Of a DNA stretch of 64,000 nt, positions 1-11,432 are shown in pieces. Origin of the DNA: Gnetum montanum (taxonomy: Eukaryota; Streptophyta; Gnetopsida; Gnetales; Gnetaceae); NCBI GenBank assembly GCA_015680685.1, contig MNCI01035381.1, positions 39,171 to 103,170 on the forward strand, read 5' to 3'. How positions within the stretch are numbered: the stretch's first letter is position 1; every line of letters starts with the position of its first letter. The notes under the pieces were generated by a model. That model saw nothing but the letters and a program-made list of their open reading frames with translations. It had not been told where the DNA came from and made no database searches. Both the position numbers and the translations under genes were made by a program.

Positions 1-164
1 TTACATTGCACACAACCGCACGCCGCAACAGCACACACACATACTCACGTTAACTACTGAGTTATTTGGAGGTATCTGGGCCTTGGTGTTGCCAGAGACC
101 AGCAGGCACCTAAATCCTGTTCGAGGACACTCGTTGGCGGTCGCGTCCCAAACGGTCGCCAACA
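1..164. other. Sequence not homologous to the adjoining LTR
   Basis: From position 165 the left LTR of element A matches the right LTR base for base in length, but 1-164 does not match the sequence that precedes the equivalent point (33104) in the right LTR. It contains an inverted pair GTTGGCG/CGCCAAC at about 133-163. It may be the edge of another insertion or a recombination breakpoint. I see no gene in it. Confidence 0.5.
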
Positions 165-1020
165 GATGTTCTCACGATCGTTGATCCTCTTTTTTGCTCT
201 CTTAACAACCTTAAGAGAGAAAATTTTTGCCAACCCCTTGATCTTCATCAACTGGAGCATTTATAAGGTTGGGGTCAGGAGGAAAACGTGGTTTAGGTGA
301 TGCATGTCCTAGACTTATAAGATGCTGTTGACCTGATGTGTCGTCATTGAAGCTTGCGACGCTATGCCGCGTAGTGCGTCGTAAACCACTCTTGTTTGGA
401 CTTTTGCAACAAACTTTCCTTTGATTACACTACAATACGCTAGAGAACATATTGTGGCGTATGAATTACTAATGTTTGAATTGTGCTATCGTTACTTACA
501 TTACGCTGCGTTACACTACATTACGCATCATAGCGTGATTCAGCGTAAAATAATGAAACTGCAAAAGTTGAAGTATTGTCACCATGCTTCCTCTGTTTCA
601 ATCCCTTTTGGGGTTTTATTACGCCGCATTGCGTAATGCAGCATAATGGCCCCCTTAACCAGGAAAGAAAATCCACTGAAATACGTGGCATGCTGTAGAT
701 CGTTGCTTAAGCCTTGAGATTTTTGCTGGGTTGTCGAAGTCTTGAATGTTTGCCATCCTTGATGCTGGAGTGGACTGTTCTTGATATTACGTTGCGCAAC
801 GCAACATTACACTATGTTGCATAATGTAGCGTAATATGATAAATGTTGAGATTTTGAAACATAGAAAATTTGCAAAGTGGAAGGCTTACCGCCATGCACC
901 CATCATTTTGTTCTGTCTCCTGGAGTTCATCTGTACTGTGCCGCGCCTTGTCGCGACTCCTCGTCTGAGTCGCTAGATTTTGCCGAACCGTCGAGGCCTC
1001 GAAATTTTTATGGTGTTTCA
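165..1020 (-). repeat. 3' LTR of element A (partial)
   Basis: It matches 33104-33959 with mostly transition differences and ends at the same ...TTTCA. In the final 60 bases the right copy differs at about five positions, all G-to-A or C-to-T and mainly at CpG sites of the left copy. The LTR carries several inverted repeats of TTACGC/GCGTAA, for example around 785-838, and a minus-strand TATAAAT at 259-266. ORFs inside it are not conserved and are not genes. Confidence 0.9.
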
Positions 1021-1086
1021 ATGGCCCCTCTTTGTTGACGTTTAGACAACTTGCCCGAAAGATGTCAACAAAAAATACGAAACACC
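1012..1086 (-). promoter_or_regulatory. Polypurine tract of A within a 75-nt hairpin
   Basis: Directly beside the 3' LTR, the minus strand of 1021-1033 reads AAAGAGGGGCCAT, the expected polypurine primer for plus-strand DNA synthesis. The tract sits inside an imperfect inverted repeat: GGTGTTTC (1012-1019) pairs with GAAACACC (1079-1086), and TTTGTTGAC pairs with GTCAACAAA further in. Element B has the same arrangement with exactly the same 75-nt span. Confidence 0.75.
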
Positions 1087-2210
1087 AGAGAGGGAAAGGC
1101 ATCAGCTGCATCCGTCGGAGGTTACTCAAATGTCGCTCTGTCAAAACTTGGAAGTGCAAAGGTAGGGTAGGGAGGAAAGCATAGGAGGAATTTCACAAAT
1201 GTGAGGGAAGACAGGTTCGAGGAAGACTCAAGCACATGAACATGAAACTTTTGTGAACAAGTCATAGCGTTCTTCCGCGAATGTATTTACGAGAGGTTAC
1301 ACCGTCATACTGTATATAAAGGGCATGCAAGGACGAGTTGTGTTACACTTGTGTGGCCTGGATGAGTTGTTTTACATCCATTTTGCCAAGCATTGCCCCC
1401 TTTTTTTTTGAATTACATTCCACTAGGTGAGTTGCGTTATGCCAGTTCGTGGACATGAAGATGCAAAAGAGTTTCCTGAATGTTCACACTCTATACAAGC
1501 AAAGCGAGGGGTAAAGGCGGTCATGAGGACAAAGGGAGGAGAAAATGAAGTAATGCATCTGATGGATAGAGAGATAGGGTTTGCACTCCTAAATGGCCAA
1601 GCTAGTCTAAGCAACCACTTTAGGATGCCATGACACCTCGCCTTCTAATAAATGCATTCCCAATCAACGTTGTCGTAGCAAGTAACCTGCAAAACATAAC
1701 AGAGAGCAGAGCGCAGAAGCAATCGTCCTAATCGATAAGGAGGGAGGCTGTTGAAACAAGCGCCATCTAAAGCGAAAAGGAGAGAATAGGCCATGAAACA
1801 AGAACTGTAATAGGGAGTAAGCATCCCAATGTTGGTGCCATGGTTCATGCAACCGCCGTCGACAGCCAGATTCATGTTGCTGAAATGATTGGGCAAAGAA
1901 CAAGTCAGATGAATCTGCTAGGCTAGAGTTTGGTGACAGTGATGGATGGAGACCGCTAAGACTATGAATGACCATAGTTTCTTTGGGGCCCTAAGTGACA
2001 AAGTTGATCCCAAGAGCTGCAGCTATAGAGTCATCATTGTAGAACATCTCTGAGGGGTCAATAGTATGCCTTTCGGCATGTCCGAGGAATCAGCAGGATG
2101 TCGGTGGGGTAACGACGTTACATCTGTTTCAACGCCTGACCCGTTCGATCTAGTAGGGATGCTATGCAAGAATGACCACGCTCACTTACTTCATGGAATG
2201 CTCGGTAGAT
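1087..2210. other. 3' untranslated region of element A
   Basis: This lies between the hairpin array and the polypurine tract and is alignable with 11433-12575 of B. Conserved blocks include one around 1290-1385 and the sequence CACTAG followed by GTGAGTTGCG near 1421-1435, which looks like a plus-strand splice donor. A plus-strand TATATAAA lies at 1313-1320. Minus-strand ORFs here share short patches with B but not a conserved open frame. No gene is called. Confidence 0.5.
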
Positions 2211-2580
2211 TCCAGTTTTGAGTCCTGGTTGACTGTTGTTGTTGGTTTTAAGCCTCAACACGCCGTGGTCCTGGTTTAACGTCTAGGCAAACTGGAACCT
2301 ACTAGTTTTACGTCGTAGCAGACGGTGGAAGAGCTGGTTTATGGTCCCAGCAGACCATGCTATGGGTGTCAGTTTTATGTCATAATCCAAGGACAAGTCT
2401 GTGCTGGTTTAGCATCTCAGTAGACATATGCCTACCTTGCTAGTTTCACATCATGGCAAACGGTGGAAAATTTGCCAATTTAGCGTCTTAGCGGACGTGT
2501 GCAAGAAGTGCCAGTTTTACGTCATAGTGAACGTGTACAACTTTGCTAGTTTTACATCATAGCATACATTTGTTACCTTG
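2211..2580. repeat. Hairpin-motif tandem array, pol to 3' UTR (A)
   Basis: About eleven units of 30-45 bp share the pattern C(C/T)AGTTTTA followed by a short arm, a 5-6 base loop and a complementary arm. Paired arms seen here include AGTC/GACT, CGTC/GACG (several), ATGGTC/GACCAT and TGTC/GACA. Some units have lost pairing. Variable tandem repeats near the 3' end are known for Tat-lineage elements, but the paired-arm pattern is an observation made here. Confidence 0.8.
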
Positions 2581-2600
2581 TGTTTAAGCAAAGTTGATGT

Positions 2601-3680
2601 TTAGATGTAATACTACTTCAAATACAGATGATTTACTAGATTTGATAACTCGTTACCATCGATATCTGCTAACTTGAATGCTCCGTTGCCGTATGCACCG
2701 ATGACCAGGAAAGGGCCTTCCTAGTTTGCAGAGAACTTGCCTACTGGTTCATGAATGGCCTTGAGAACTAGGTCTCCTTTCTTGATCGGTCATTGATGCA
2801 GGTTGTGTTGATGCTTCTGTCTCTGTTTATCCTGATATCTTTCGATGGTGTCAAGTGTCTAGATAAGTTTCTCCTCCACCGAGTCTAAATCCATGATTCT
2901 AGACTCATTGTGTTGAGTCTCATTTATAACCATGGATAGGACCATCTGCAATGAGGGAACCTGTAATTCCAAGGGCAACACTACTTCGAATCCATAGACC
3001 AGGCTATAGGGCATCCTATCTGTAGCTGTTCTACACGTCGTATGATACGCTCATAGCATGTAGAGGATTTTTTCGTGCCATCATTTTTTGTTATTGCTGA
3101 GCATCTTCTTAAGTAGATTGATAATTACCTTGTTTGTTGCTTCTACTTGACCATTCACCTGTGGGTAATAATATGAAGAAAAAGATTGCTTGATACCAAG
3201 ATTATCGCAAAAAGATTTAGTTTCTGTGCTACTAAATTGTGGTCTGTTGTCAGTCACAATAGTCATATGGAGCCCAAATCTGGTTACAATATTGTCTAAG
3301 ATGAAATGGTAAACTTGTTGAGATGTAATCTTCCATAGGGGGATAGCTTCAACCCACTTTGTAAAATACTTGGTGGTGGTGATAATGAAGCTATGTCCTA
3401 CAGAAGATTTAGGTGCGATGGGACCTATGATGTTCACTTCCCATCGTTGGAATGGCCAAGTAATTTGGGTAGTGTGTAACTCAGTTGGCAACACGTGTAT
3501 TAGGTTTGCATAACACTGACACGTATCACATGTCTTAACTTTGGTAAGGCAATCTCTTTCCATGTAGGGCCAATAGTACCCTAGGCATATGATTTTAGTG
3601 AACATGGCTTGCAGGGCCACGTGTCCTCCACACAGCCCCTCATGGACCTCGCTAACTATTCATCGTGCTTGATCATTATT
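2601..3680 (-). pseudogene. Integrase domain of pol, element A
   Basis: This is the C-terminal part of the pol polyprotein, which inserts element cDNA into the host chromosome. The HHCC zinc finger is at about 3540-3660 (CDTC near its end). The catalytic core has the second Asp in VTDN (about 3240-3256) and the Glu in GQVEATNK (about 3130-3150). The first catalytic Asp is replaced by Asn (VNIIGP; codon at 3432-3434), a G-to-A change that would inactivate the enzyme. The frame then runs through a C-terminal region ending near NLVNHLYLK and a stop at 2601-2603. There are internal stops, for example near 3078 and around 2880. Confidence 0.85.
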
Positions 3681-4470
3681 GACGCAGGTGAGCAATACCC
3701 CATTGAAGGAGTGTCTACAGAGAGTACTATCTTCAATGATGACATATTACTTGGCATGCTTGTGCACTGCATCTTTTTGTGCATGCGTTAGCTCGTGTGG
3801 TGGTTCACCATGCAGAAGGTAAGTTTTAATGTTGTCATACCATTCTGGCGTTCCTCCTGCGTTTAATGAAAAAATATGCATCGCTTGAATGACAGGCTCT
3901 GTACATTCTATCATTAAAGCAGGCCAGGTGACAAACAAGTGTGGTGGCACGTTTAGTGCCAGTGTTGCCAATGCATCTGTCACAGCGTTTTCGTTATGTG
4001 GCACATGTTGGGCATCGATCGTCTCAAATTTTTTCAAGAGATCTTTAGCCATATTGCAGTAGGACTGTAGGTGCATAGCTTTGCAAGCATAGACTCCTAT
4101 GATTTGATTAATGATGAGCATCGAATCACCTCGGATCACCAGGTGTTTAACGTTGAGCTCTCTAGCTATCAATAATCCCCTAAGGAGCCCCTCATACTCT
4201 GCCACGTTGTTCGTACAAGGGAAAGCCAAGCGGTCAGCCAATGGGCACACATCCTCAGGGGTAAGAGTAATGACGGCGGCAGCACTGCCATCTCTAGTAG
4301 TTGAAGCTCCGTCGAAATATAACGTTGCTTCAAGATTTGTCATCACAGGGCTTATACTATGTACATGTTCATCTGGGAATTCTGGCTCTATTGTAGCTTG
4401 ATCTTTAGTGGGTGATGTCGCTAGCTGGTCAGCTATAGCTTGACCTTTGGTGGATCATTGGCCAACATAA
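3681..4470 (-). pseudogene. Second RNase H domain of pol, element A
   Basis: An open stretch at 3747-4346 carries the RNase H signatures YFDGAST, EYEGLLRGLL, RGDSML and DALATLA, supplying the acidic D-E-D-D residues. It lies downstream of the RT and its own RNase H-like region. An extra, archaeal-type RNase H in this position is a known mark of the Tat lineage. The domain degrades RNA in RNA/DNA hybrids. It is continuous with the linker into integrase, broken by a stop near 3747. This is the best preserved part of A's pol. Confidence 0.85.
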
Positions 4471-6080
4471 TGTAAATCAAATTCGACTATGATGGTCTTC
4501 CAACGAGCTATCCTACTACTCTCATATAAGTTGTTTGAGATAGCCTACAAAATGTTGTTTTTACAAATTATGTTGACCTAACTGCAGAAAAGATAATGCC
4601 TACATTTTTTAAGTGTGAAAACTAATGCCAAACAGTTATGCTCTACTTCATTGTATCTTGTTTCGTACGCAAATAGGGCATGAATGAGGTAATAGATAGG
4701 GGCTTCCGACCCATCATTCCTTTTTTGGCAAAGTAATGCAGCTATAAACACATCTTAGTTAGCTAGATAGATGTAGAAAGGTTGATCCCTTTGTGGTAGA
4801 AAAATCGTTGATAAATGTTGTAACTTCTTTTTTAAGTCGTCAAATGCACGTTGGTAGTCATCGGTCCATTCGAAGTTAACATCCTTCTTAAGAAGGTGTT
4901 GCATAGGATCTAATTTATCTATTAATTTTGAAATGAACCGCCTGATGAACTGTTATCTACCTTGCAACCCACGTAGTTCTTTGAGGTTTGTAGGTAGCGT
5001 TAAATCGATGATGACTTTAACCTTGTCAGGGTCAACTCGGATGCCAATCTCTAATACCACAAACCCCAACATGCATCCGATTTTGACTTTGAATATGCAT
5101 TTCTTTGGATTGAGCCATAAGTCATGTTTAAGACATCATTTAAGGACTAACTCCAGGTCTTCTGAATGATCTTCAAACTCTATAGACTTGACAGCTATGT
5201 CATCTACGTAGTCGTTCAATCTCCCTAAAAAGTAGTCACTAAAAGTGTATGTCATGGCTTGTTGATACATTGCCCCAGCGTTTTTTAGTCCAAATGGCAT
5301 CATAGTATAATAAAAGGTCCCCTAGGGAATCATGAATGTTGTGGTCAATTGATGCTCTGGGTTAATACAAATTTGATTATAACCTGAGAAACCATGCATA
5401 AAGGATAGAAGTGCGTGGCCAGCTGTTGTGTCAATCAGTTGGTCAATACTTGGTAGCGGGAAATTGTCCTTAATCGTAGCTTTGTTCAGATCCTAGAAGT
5501 CTATGCAGATGTGTATGCCTCCCATTTTTTTAGTAACAACTATGATGTTGGACACCCAATTTAAGTAATCAACCGCGCAAATGAAACCAGCCTGATATAG
5601 CTTGGTGATTTCATTACGTACTGCTAACGTGATTTCCGACTTAATCTTTCATGCTTTCTATCTAATTTCTTTGATGTGTGGGTCTAAAATTATGTTATGT
5701 TGTATTAATCTCAAGTCTAATCCCGGCATGTCTTCGTATGACCATGCAAATATAACAGCATTGTTTTGGAGCACCTACGTTATGTCACTCTGTGTCTGTC
5801 GATCTAGGAGGAAACTAACCCTGAGAGTTTTATTTTCACCTTTGTGCGTAACCACAGGGACCTCGTCGAGAGGGTCCTCGATCACATCACCAACCTCCAG
5901 GTCTAGCATTCGGGCTAGATGTTCTGGCCAATCTGGGGATATTTTTGATGTTGCTATAGTTGCGTCACAAAAGAAAGGGTCTGTTTCTATTAGCGTACAA
6001 TTAAGCCATCTAATGGTCTCCCCATATGGTCCTGTTAAGGCTAATGGTATGGATAAATATGCATCCATTTGCGAATTGCC
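4471..6080 (-). pseudogene. Reverse transcriptase and first RNase H of pol, element A
   Basis: The N-terminal lead (from about 6068) is followed by the RT fingers and palm. Recognisable motifs are CIDF, DLNKATIKDNFPLPSIDQL, GFSGYNQI, MMPFGLKNAGA and the catalytic YVDD (codons at 5199-5210), then LNPKKC and the connection region into the first RNase H (ALLCQKR, YEVEHNCLALVF-like near 4600-4750). Several in-frame stops break it. The coding stretch starts right after a strong 3' splice-site-like sequence, which suggests expression from a spliced RNA rather than simple read-through from protease. Confidence 0.85.
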
Positions 6081-6100
6081 CTACAAAAATGCCAAAAAAG
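6080..6100 (-). promoter_or_regulatory. Candidate 3' splice site before pol (A)
   Basis: On the minus strand a pyrimidine-rich tract ends TTTTTGTAG at 6081 and is followed by GGCAATTCGC and, 12 bases in, the first pol ATG (6068). The same AG junction with closely related downstream sequence occurs in B (16543), and an equivalent acceptor is present in E (61420). Confidence 0.6.
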
Positions 6101-6529
6101 AGAAGTTGTTACATTGTTTTTCAGCCAATCTGTGAACGACAAGAGTTTGTTTCTATATTTTTTGCGTCAGTGTTACATATTAAAGAGGCTTCCAGTTTAA
6201 GGTCTTAGTGGACCGTTACAAATATGCCTGGTCTGTAAAACAATAACGAGCTTGGCTTCCTAGATGCTGACGTATGAAATAAGATGAAATATGAAACATG
6301 GCATGTCTAGCATGTCATGAAATTTGAATTTATGTACAAACTGTAGTTAATGAGGCTGGATTACGAGATGATAAATGTATTAGTTTAGGGTCATTTCGAA
6401 CCGCGATCTACATGATATCTACGAAATCAATGCCCTGATCTCCGCATTTCGTGTCATACTGACATCGGTGTTTCGGGAAAGTTCCGCATCGATCAGGCAG
6501 AAAGAGAAGTTAGTTTCAAGCATTTTGTT
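6101..6529. other. Spacer between A pol and antisense gene, with two single hairpin units
   Basis: No gene is seen. Two isolated copies of the hairpin motif occur: near 6190-6217 (arms GGTC/GACC) and near 6381-6406 (arms GGTC/AACC, partly decayed). They match the one in B near 16742 and the large array in E at 60895-61292. Confidence 0.55.
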
Positions 6530-6535
6530 TATAAA
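6530..6535 (+). promoter_or_regulatory. TATA box of A's antisense gene
   Basis: TATAAA lies 127 bp before the ATG of exon 1. B (16881) and E (60712, minus) have TATA-like boxes at comparable distances, which supports an independent promoter for the antisense gene. Confidence 0.5.
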
Positions 6536-6656
6536 CCGATGGTTCATACTTGAAATGGGTTACAGATATCGTGAATTTGGATTTTAGCTATAGCAGAAAA
6601 AGAGCATAAGCAAGGCATAAACAGAGGCTTTTGTGAAAACTCATTCGATTGCAGCT

Positions 6657-9600
6657 ATGGCACCAACGGTCAAGGGGAAGAATGCTAAATTGGCAACGAT
6701 CGACGAAGTGCAAGAGAGTTTGCAGCGAGCTTTCCAGGCTAGAGTCGAGGCTCGGGAAGTCACTCTGTTGAACCGGTAAGTCATCGTCCAACCTTTTGCA
6801 CTATTGTTATATTGGTTGTGGCGTCATGATTGTATGTTATTTCCCTAAATGTGTATGTTGCATTGAGCGTTAATGTCTATTTACGTGCACTGAACTATTG
6901 TGATTTGTGATATTACCTTCGTCTTCGTTGTTGGAGACGAACCTCATATCATTATGAGGGTTTAGGAAGCCTTGAGTAAGATTGAGTGAATGTCATGTAT
7001 AATTGAAGAACCTAGGTATTATAGCTGGTGGATAGTATAATCAAGGTTTTCTTTTCTTTTCATTTATTCTTGTAATGGTTACATGTTACGCTAGAATGAT
7101 ACGCAATTTTTTTTTCATCGCCGTTGTCAAAGACAAACCTTGAACTGTTGCAAGGGTTTGGGGAATTCTGGCCATGCGTTTTCAGTGGAACCTGTAGTTT
7201 TCAGGGAATCAAGAAAACCTTAATTTAGTGTGTCTAAATGTTCTATCTAATTGTAATATGTTTTTTTTGCTGTACAGTATTATGTTAAAGCCCGTCCTAA
7301 TCATTTTGGACATCGTCGACGTTCTCTGCTGCATGCATGTCCCGGCGGCCAATGTTCCTCCTCCTCATGCTCGTATAAAGGGGGAGGCAGTGTGGTTCCG
7401 AAGGGGTGCATGGGGGCTCCTCATAACTACAACGTAATCATCTGGTCGCATCTACCAGGTGATCTAGCTGCTGCTATTTTGGAGACGCTACTGGTTCGTT
7501 CAACGCAGGGTGTCTTGGGGTTCCTGACAGACGGTAGGATTGAGACTGCACGGGTGCAAGACCATGAACAAAGCGCCAAATGTTTGAGGCATTTGAGTTG
7601 GATCTAGAAGGTGCCCAGATTCAACTGCTATCATTCCTACAAAACTCTGTTCGTGGCCTGTCACCTCACAACCTATTTTCATTACCCACCTGGTACCGTG
7701 TATTACGCAGGCGGGTAGGAATCTAAATTTGTGTCGTTTCGATATGTGTCAACGTGCTAACTACTATTTAAATTTACGTTGAGCATAAAGAATTTGCCCA
7801 TTTTCTATGATGTAGATTCTTTATCAATGACAGCAGTCTCCTGCGCGATAATGATACCTTGTCATTGACCGAAAGGGCTATAGGTGAATTTACTGCTATT
7901 AGAAACGTATGGGCCACTATCATGGAACAACTAGCGTTTGAAATTCCAGAATATCCAACCTACTATGCCAACTTATTTACTAGGTGTAAAAATCTCGGAT
8001 GGCTGGATAAGGAATAGACCTTGGATCCTCCCCTCACTGTTGCTGACGTGCGAAGGAAAATCTCTCCATTTCCTTTGCCATTCGGACCTAGTAAACTTTA
8101 TTATGATGATGAATTATGTCAATGTTATCAGTTAGTGATGATGTGTGAAGTTGTCTTATTTTATTTTTTACTATCTCGGCTTAGCTATTATGTTATGTGT
8201 GCAGTCAGGGAATCATGAGAGATTACGATCATGGCTTCCGATCGTGACGCAAGAAATATCTTTTTCCGCTATGGTTACATAAAGGAGGCACAATGCTAGC
8301 TCGGCCATAGAGTGGCCCCAATTTTTTTGACCAATAACCTTTGAGAGGCTGGACTAATGGACCTGTTCTTGGCCATAACCCCTGATGTTACTGCGGGTGA
8401 AATGTTAACCTTAGTCAACTCCTTCAGTGAAGAAGCTGAGCGTCTCTGCATATGCGTGCGTAATGTGCACGTAAATTTTGAAATTGATGCTCAGCTATTT
8501 GCTAATATCTTTGGGGTTCCCTCTGATGGCTTTCCTATAGAGGAAAAGTTGAAGAGGAGTGCCAAGTACCAGGAAGAGATAGAGGAGTGGCTAGGGATTA
8601 GGAAGGAGTTCAAAGGAATTCTTGCTGAAGGGATTGAGTTGGAGGTGGCAAACATCATTTACCCCCTTTTTTGAGCACAGGCCTTCCCCAAGACACTCTT
8701 GTAAGGGAGATTCCTCACCATCGAGCAAGCTTGCATTATGCAAGAGGTCATGGAGGAGGGAATGCAATTCAATTGGGCCAACTATTTTGTCGAAGGCCTA
8801 CGTGTTGAAATAGTCAAGCTTCGCAAGAAGCTTGAATCCCGTTTCAATGTGCATTTTGCCTTTTTTATAGCTTGCTTATGGTGCTTTGCTGAGTTTCTGG
8901 TAGTCCAAAGAAATGGAGTCTAGGTGTAGTAGGACTGCAGCCAAATCTCTAAACCATGGATTTCCCATATTTTCGGCACTGTCTGGTTGCAGGACCCTCC
9001 TGAAGGAATCGGGGAGTCGTTGTCAGTAACAACTAAAAACATGGCCGCACCTCAAATGCGGGGTCAAGACAGTGTGGATGGGGCATTCCCTTCCTATACT
9101 GGTGATGCATCGAGGGGGAAGCACCTTGAAAATGAGACAGTGGACTCGTCAGTGCCCCGAAAGAAGCCTTGTTTGACTGAGGAGTCCGGTGAGCTAGCAA
9201 GTGGTGCGAGGCAAAAGATGCAGGTCAAGTTTCAGAGGACTAATCCTCCAGCAGGTAAGCAAAAGAATGTGATAACAATTACAGTTATGCTGGATATAGA
9301 CAATCTTACATCGTAATGTACTAATCTAGAGAAAAATTCTGTGTTAACTGAGGACATTGTGTGAAAGCGAAGGAGAAGGTTATGGAAAGGTTAACCCCTA
9401 AAACAGGGGCTATGGTTTTGCGGCGTGAGGAAGAGGCCTCGACCTTGGAAGAAGAGGCTACGGTCAACACAACGAGCAGTGCGTAGGTTCCCGCGCACGA
9501 GAAGGAAGTAGCAGTGGAAGATGCCGAAGTCCTTTCGGCCCAGACAAGAGGAGGTAAATGATTGGTGACTCTGTGAGGCTAACTTTTATGACATATTCGA

Positions 9601-9763
9601 CTCTAGGTAATTGCTTCTAAAGGTTATATTAGTCATCGTAATGTTTCAATTATGTCCTCATATGGAGCTTGTTCTACGTAATAGGTGACTAGGACGTACA
9701 CCTGTCAACAGTGACGACTCGATCCTGAGGTGAATTTCCTGATAAATTCACCTTTATGGAGGG
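6657..9763 (+). pseudogene. Antisense eight-exon gene, copy A, exons 1 to 6 (5' part)
   Basis: Runs opposite to A's gag-pol. Exons from splice sites and comparison with B and E: 6657-6775 (119 bp), 7278-7714, 7816-8090 (275 bp), 8205-9254 (1050 bp), 9368-9553, then exon 6 up to the insertion of element B at 9763. Exon 2 encodes the HAD/FCP1-like part: a hydrophobic strand ending LIILD, then VWF, IIWSHL and a Y-x-TLFVA segment. The second Asp of the DxD motif is absent. Exon 4 holds EEKLKRSAKYQ-type and MQEVMEEGMQFNWANYF-type motifs shared with B and E. Damage includes frameshifts in exon 2 and nonsense changes at Trp codons (TGG to TAG/TGA) in exons 3 and 4. No family is recognised beyond exon 2. 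Confidence 0.75.
9759..9763. repeat. Target-site duplication of element B (left copy)
   Basis: GAGGG immediately before B's LTR start matches GAGGG at 27291-27295 immediately after B's other LTR. Confidence 0.9.
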
Positions 9764-11366
9764 TGTAATGACGGAAAACATCGGTTGCTGGAAAATACCG
9801 AACGAAACCCGTGTACACAGTCTTAACCATGAATCCGTGCGAGGGCTGTGCTGGAGAAAACGAATCCACGGTACCCTGAACGGTCTTGTCGATCAGACAG
9901 GGACTTACTCAATCAGTAAATTGACAAATATTGCGATAATATGTGTATTATATAGATATTTCGCAAAAACAATTTGATTCGATGAATTGTAAAAGGAGTA
10001 GAAAATGATGTAAATGAATTGAAATAACGACAACGTCAACGCGACAAGGAGGATCGGATTTAAGATGGATGCGCAATTCTAAGATCTATGTTTTGACCCA
10101 AAGACTGAGTATATTGTATACAAAGTTCCAATGGCAAACTCCACTTATCTTGTGCGAAGCATACACAAAATAACAAGAAAACTGTTCAACAAGGAGTACA
10201 GAATGAAGCTCGGTCTACCTCGTAAGCCAAAGATGGGATGCAAGGATGGTCAAACCTGGATGTCTATCGATCAACTATTTCTGATCAATAGATCTTGTCA
10301 ACCGCACCAGACGATCTCTCGATCTCTAATCTGCTCCCTTTGCCTTGGGTAGTCTCTGCTCAAAACTGCCAATGATCGCCAATGGAGAGAACTATATTTT
10401 CACTAAAGGACTGATTGCTCCTGCTGCCAATGCTCAAGCAAAATGTCTTCTGTCTCTGCTCAAAAGGTGATGCTGCCAAAAAGCCCAAGATGAAGATTAT
10501 CCCAGATCTTCGCCAACTGTAGTATTTATAGGTTTGGTAGTATGTGGAGAAGGCACGGCCCTAATGACACGTGGCTCAAACCTTCAAAATACCATTGACT
10601 TGGCAAACTTTATGTTGAAACTGGTCATGTCACATCACGTCTTTTGGAAAAGGGGGCAAGGTATGCTGTCAACCACTTTTGCTGAAGCCATTTCATGATT
10701 ATGCACAATACGCTCATTAGGGTATTGTGCGTGTGGATAGCAGGTGCGTATCTGGTACTGCTTTAGCCAGCTTTACGCTGTATTACACTTATTTACACTT
10801 CATAGCGTGGCAGAGCGTAATAGAGCGTAGAAGTAGTTAACTCAAGCTATTTTACACTCATTTACGCCATGAAGCGTAATAGAGCGTAAAAATGGTCAAC
10901 TTTACAATAAATTATGTTTGTCTATGCTATGTAGCGTAATGAGTGTAAAGTGACCAATCTACAAAAAAGAAGAAATCAATCTACTGTGCTTCCTCAGACT
11001 CTAACTTTGCTTTCCGTGAAGCTCGTTACGCTACTCTGTGTAACAGAGCGTAAACTCAGCCCTAAACAAAAGACTTAGCAGAATATGCGACAAGTCTTAA
11101 ACTTTAAACTTCGTCAAAATTTCTGAAGTAAGTTACTTTCTGATATCGGGCTATGTTAAATAGAGTTATGTTGAGTGACACTACGCTATGTTGCATAATG
11201 TAGCGTAAAGAGAGAAAACAAAGTAAGGTGGAAATTTGTAAGAGACTTGGAAACTTGATGCTACATGTCTCTTTGCCTTGTTCTGTCTTCTAGATTTTTG
11301 TCACAAACTTTCGCCCAAATCGTGAATCTTTGCCTTAGGTTGATTCGCAATTTCCACGGTTTTTCA
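9764..11366 (-). repeat. 3' LTR of element B
   Basis: A copy of 25703-27290. It contains numerous GCGTAA/TTACGC inverted repeats (about 10770-11200) and a minus-strand TATAAATA at 10523-10530. The start (TGTAATGACGGAAAA) and end are shared with A's LTR, while the middle has diverged and is about 200 bp longer. Confidence 0.95.
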
Positions 11367-11432
11367 ATGGCCCCTATTTGTTGACGTTTAGAGGGCTTGC
11401 CCGAAATACGTCGACAAAGAATATGAAACACC
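11358..11432 (-). promoter_or_regulatory. Polypurine tract of B within a 75-nt hairpin
   Basis: The minus strand of 11367-11379 reads AAATAGGGGCCAT next to the LTR. It is enclosed by GGTTTTTC (11358-11365) against GAAACACC (11425-11432) and TTTGTTGAC against GTCGACAAA, the same layout and length as in A. Confidence 0.75.

Noticed and set aside
812-1159. ORFs within the LTRs (also 421-636, 33342-33575, 33816-34037)
   Set aside because: They lie in LTR sequence, cross LTR boundaries or are not conserved between copies.
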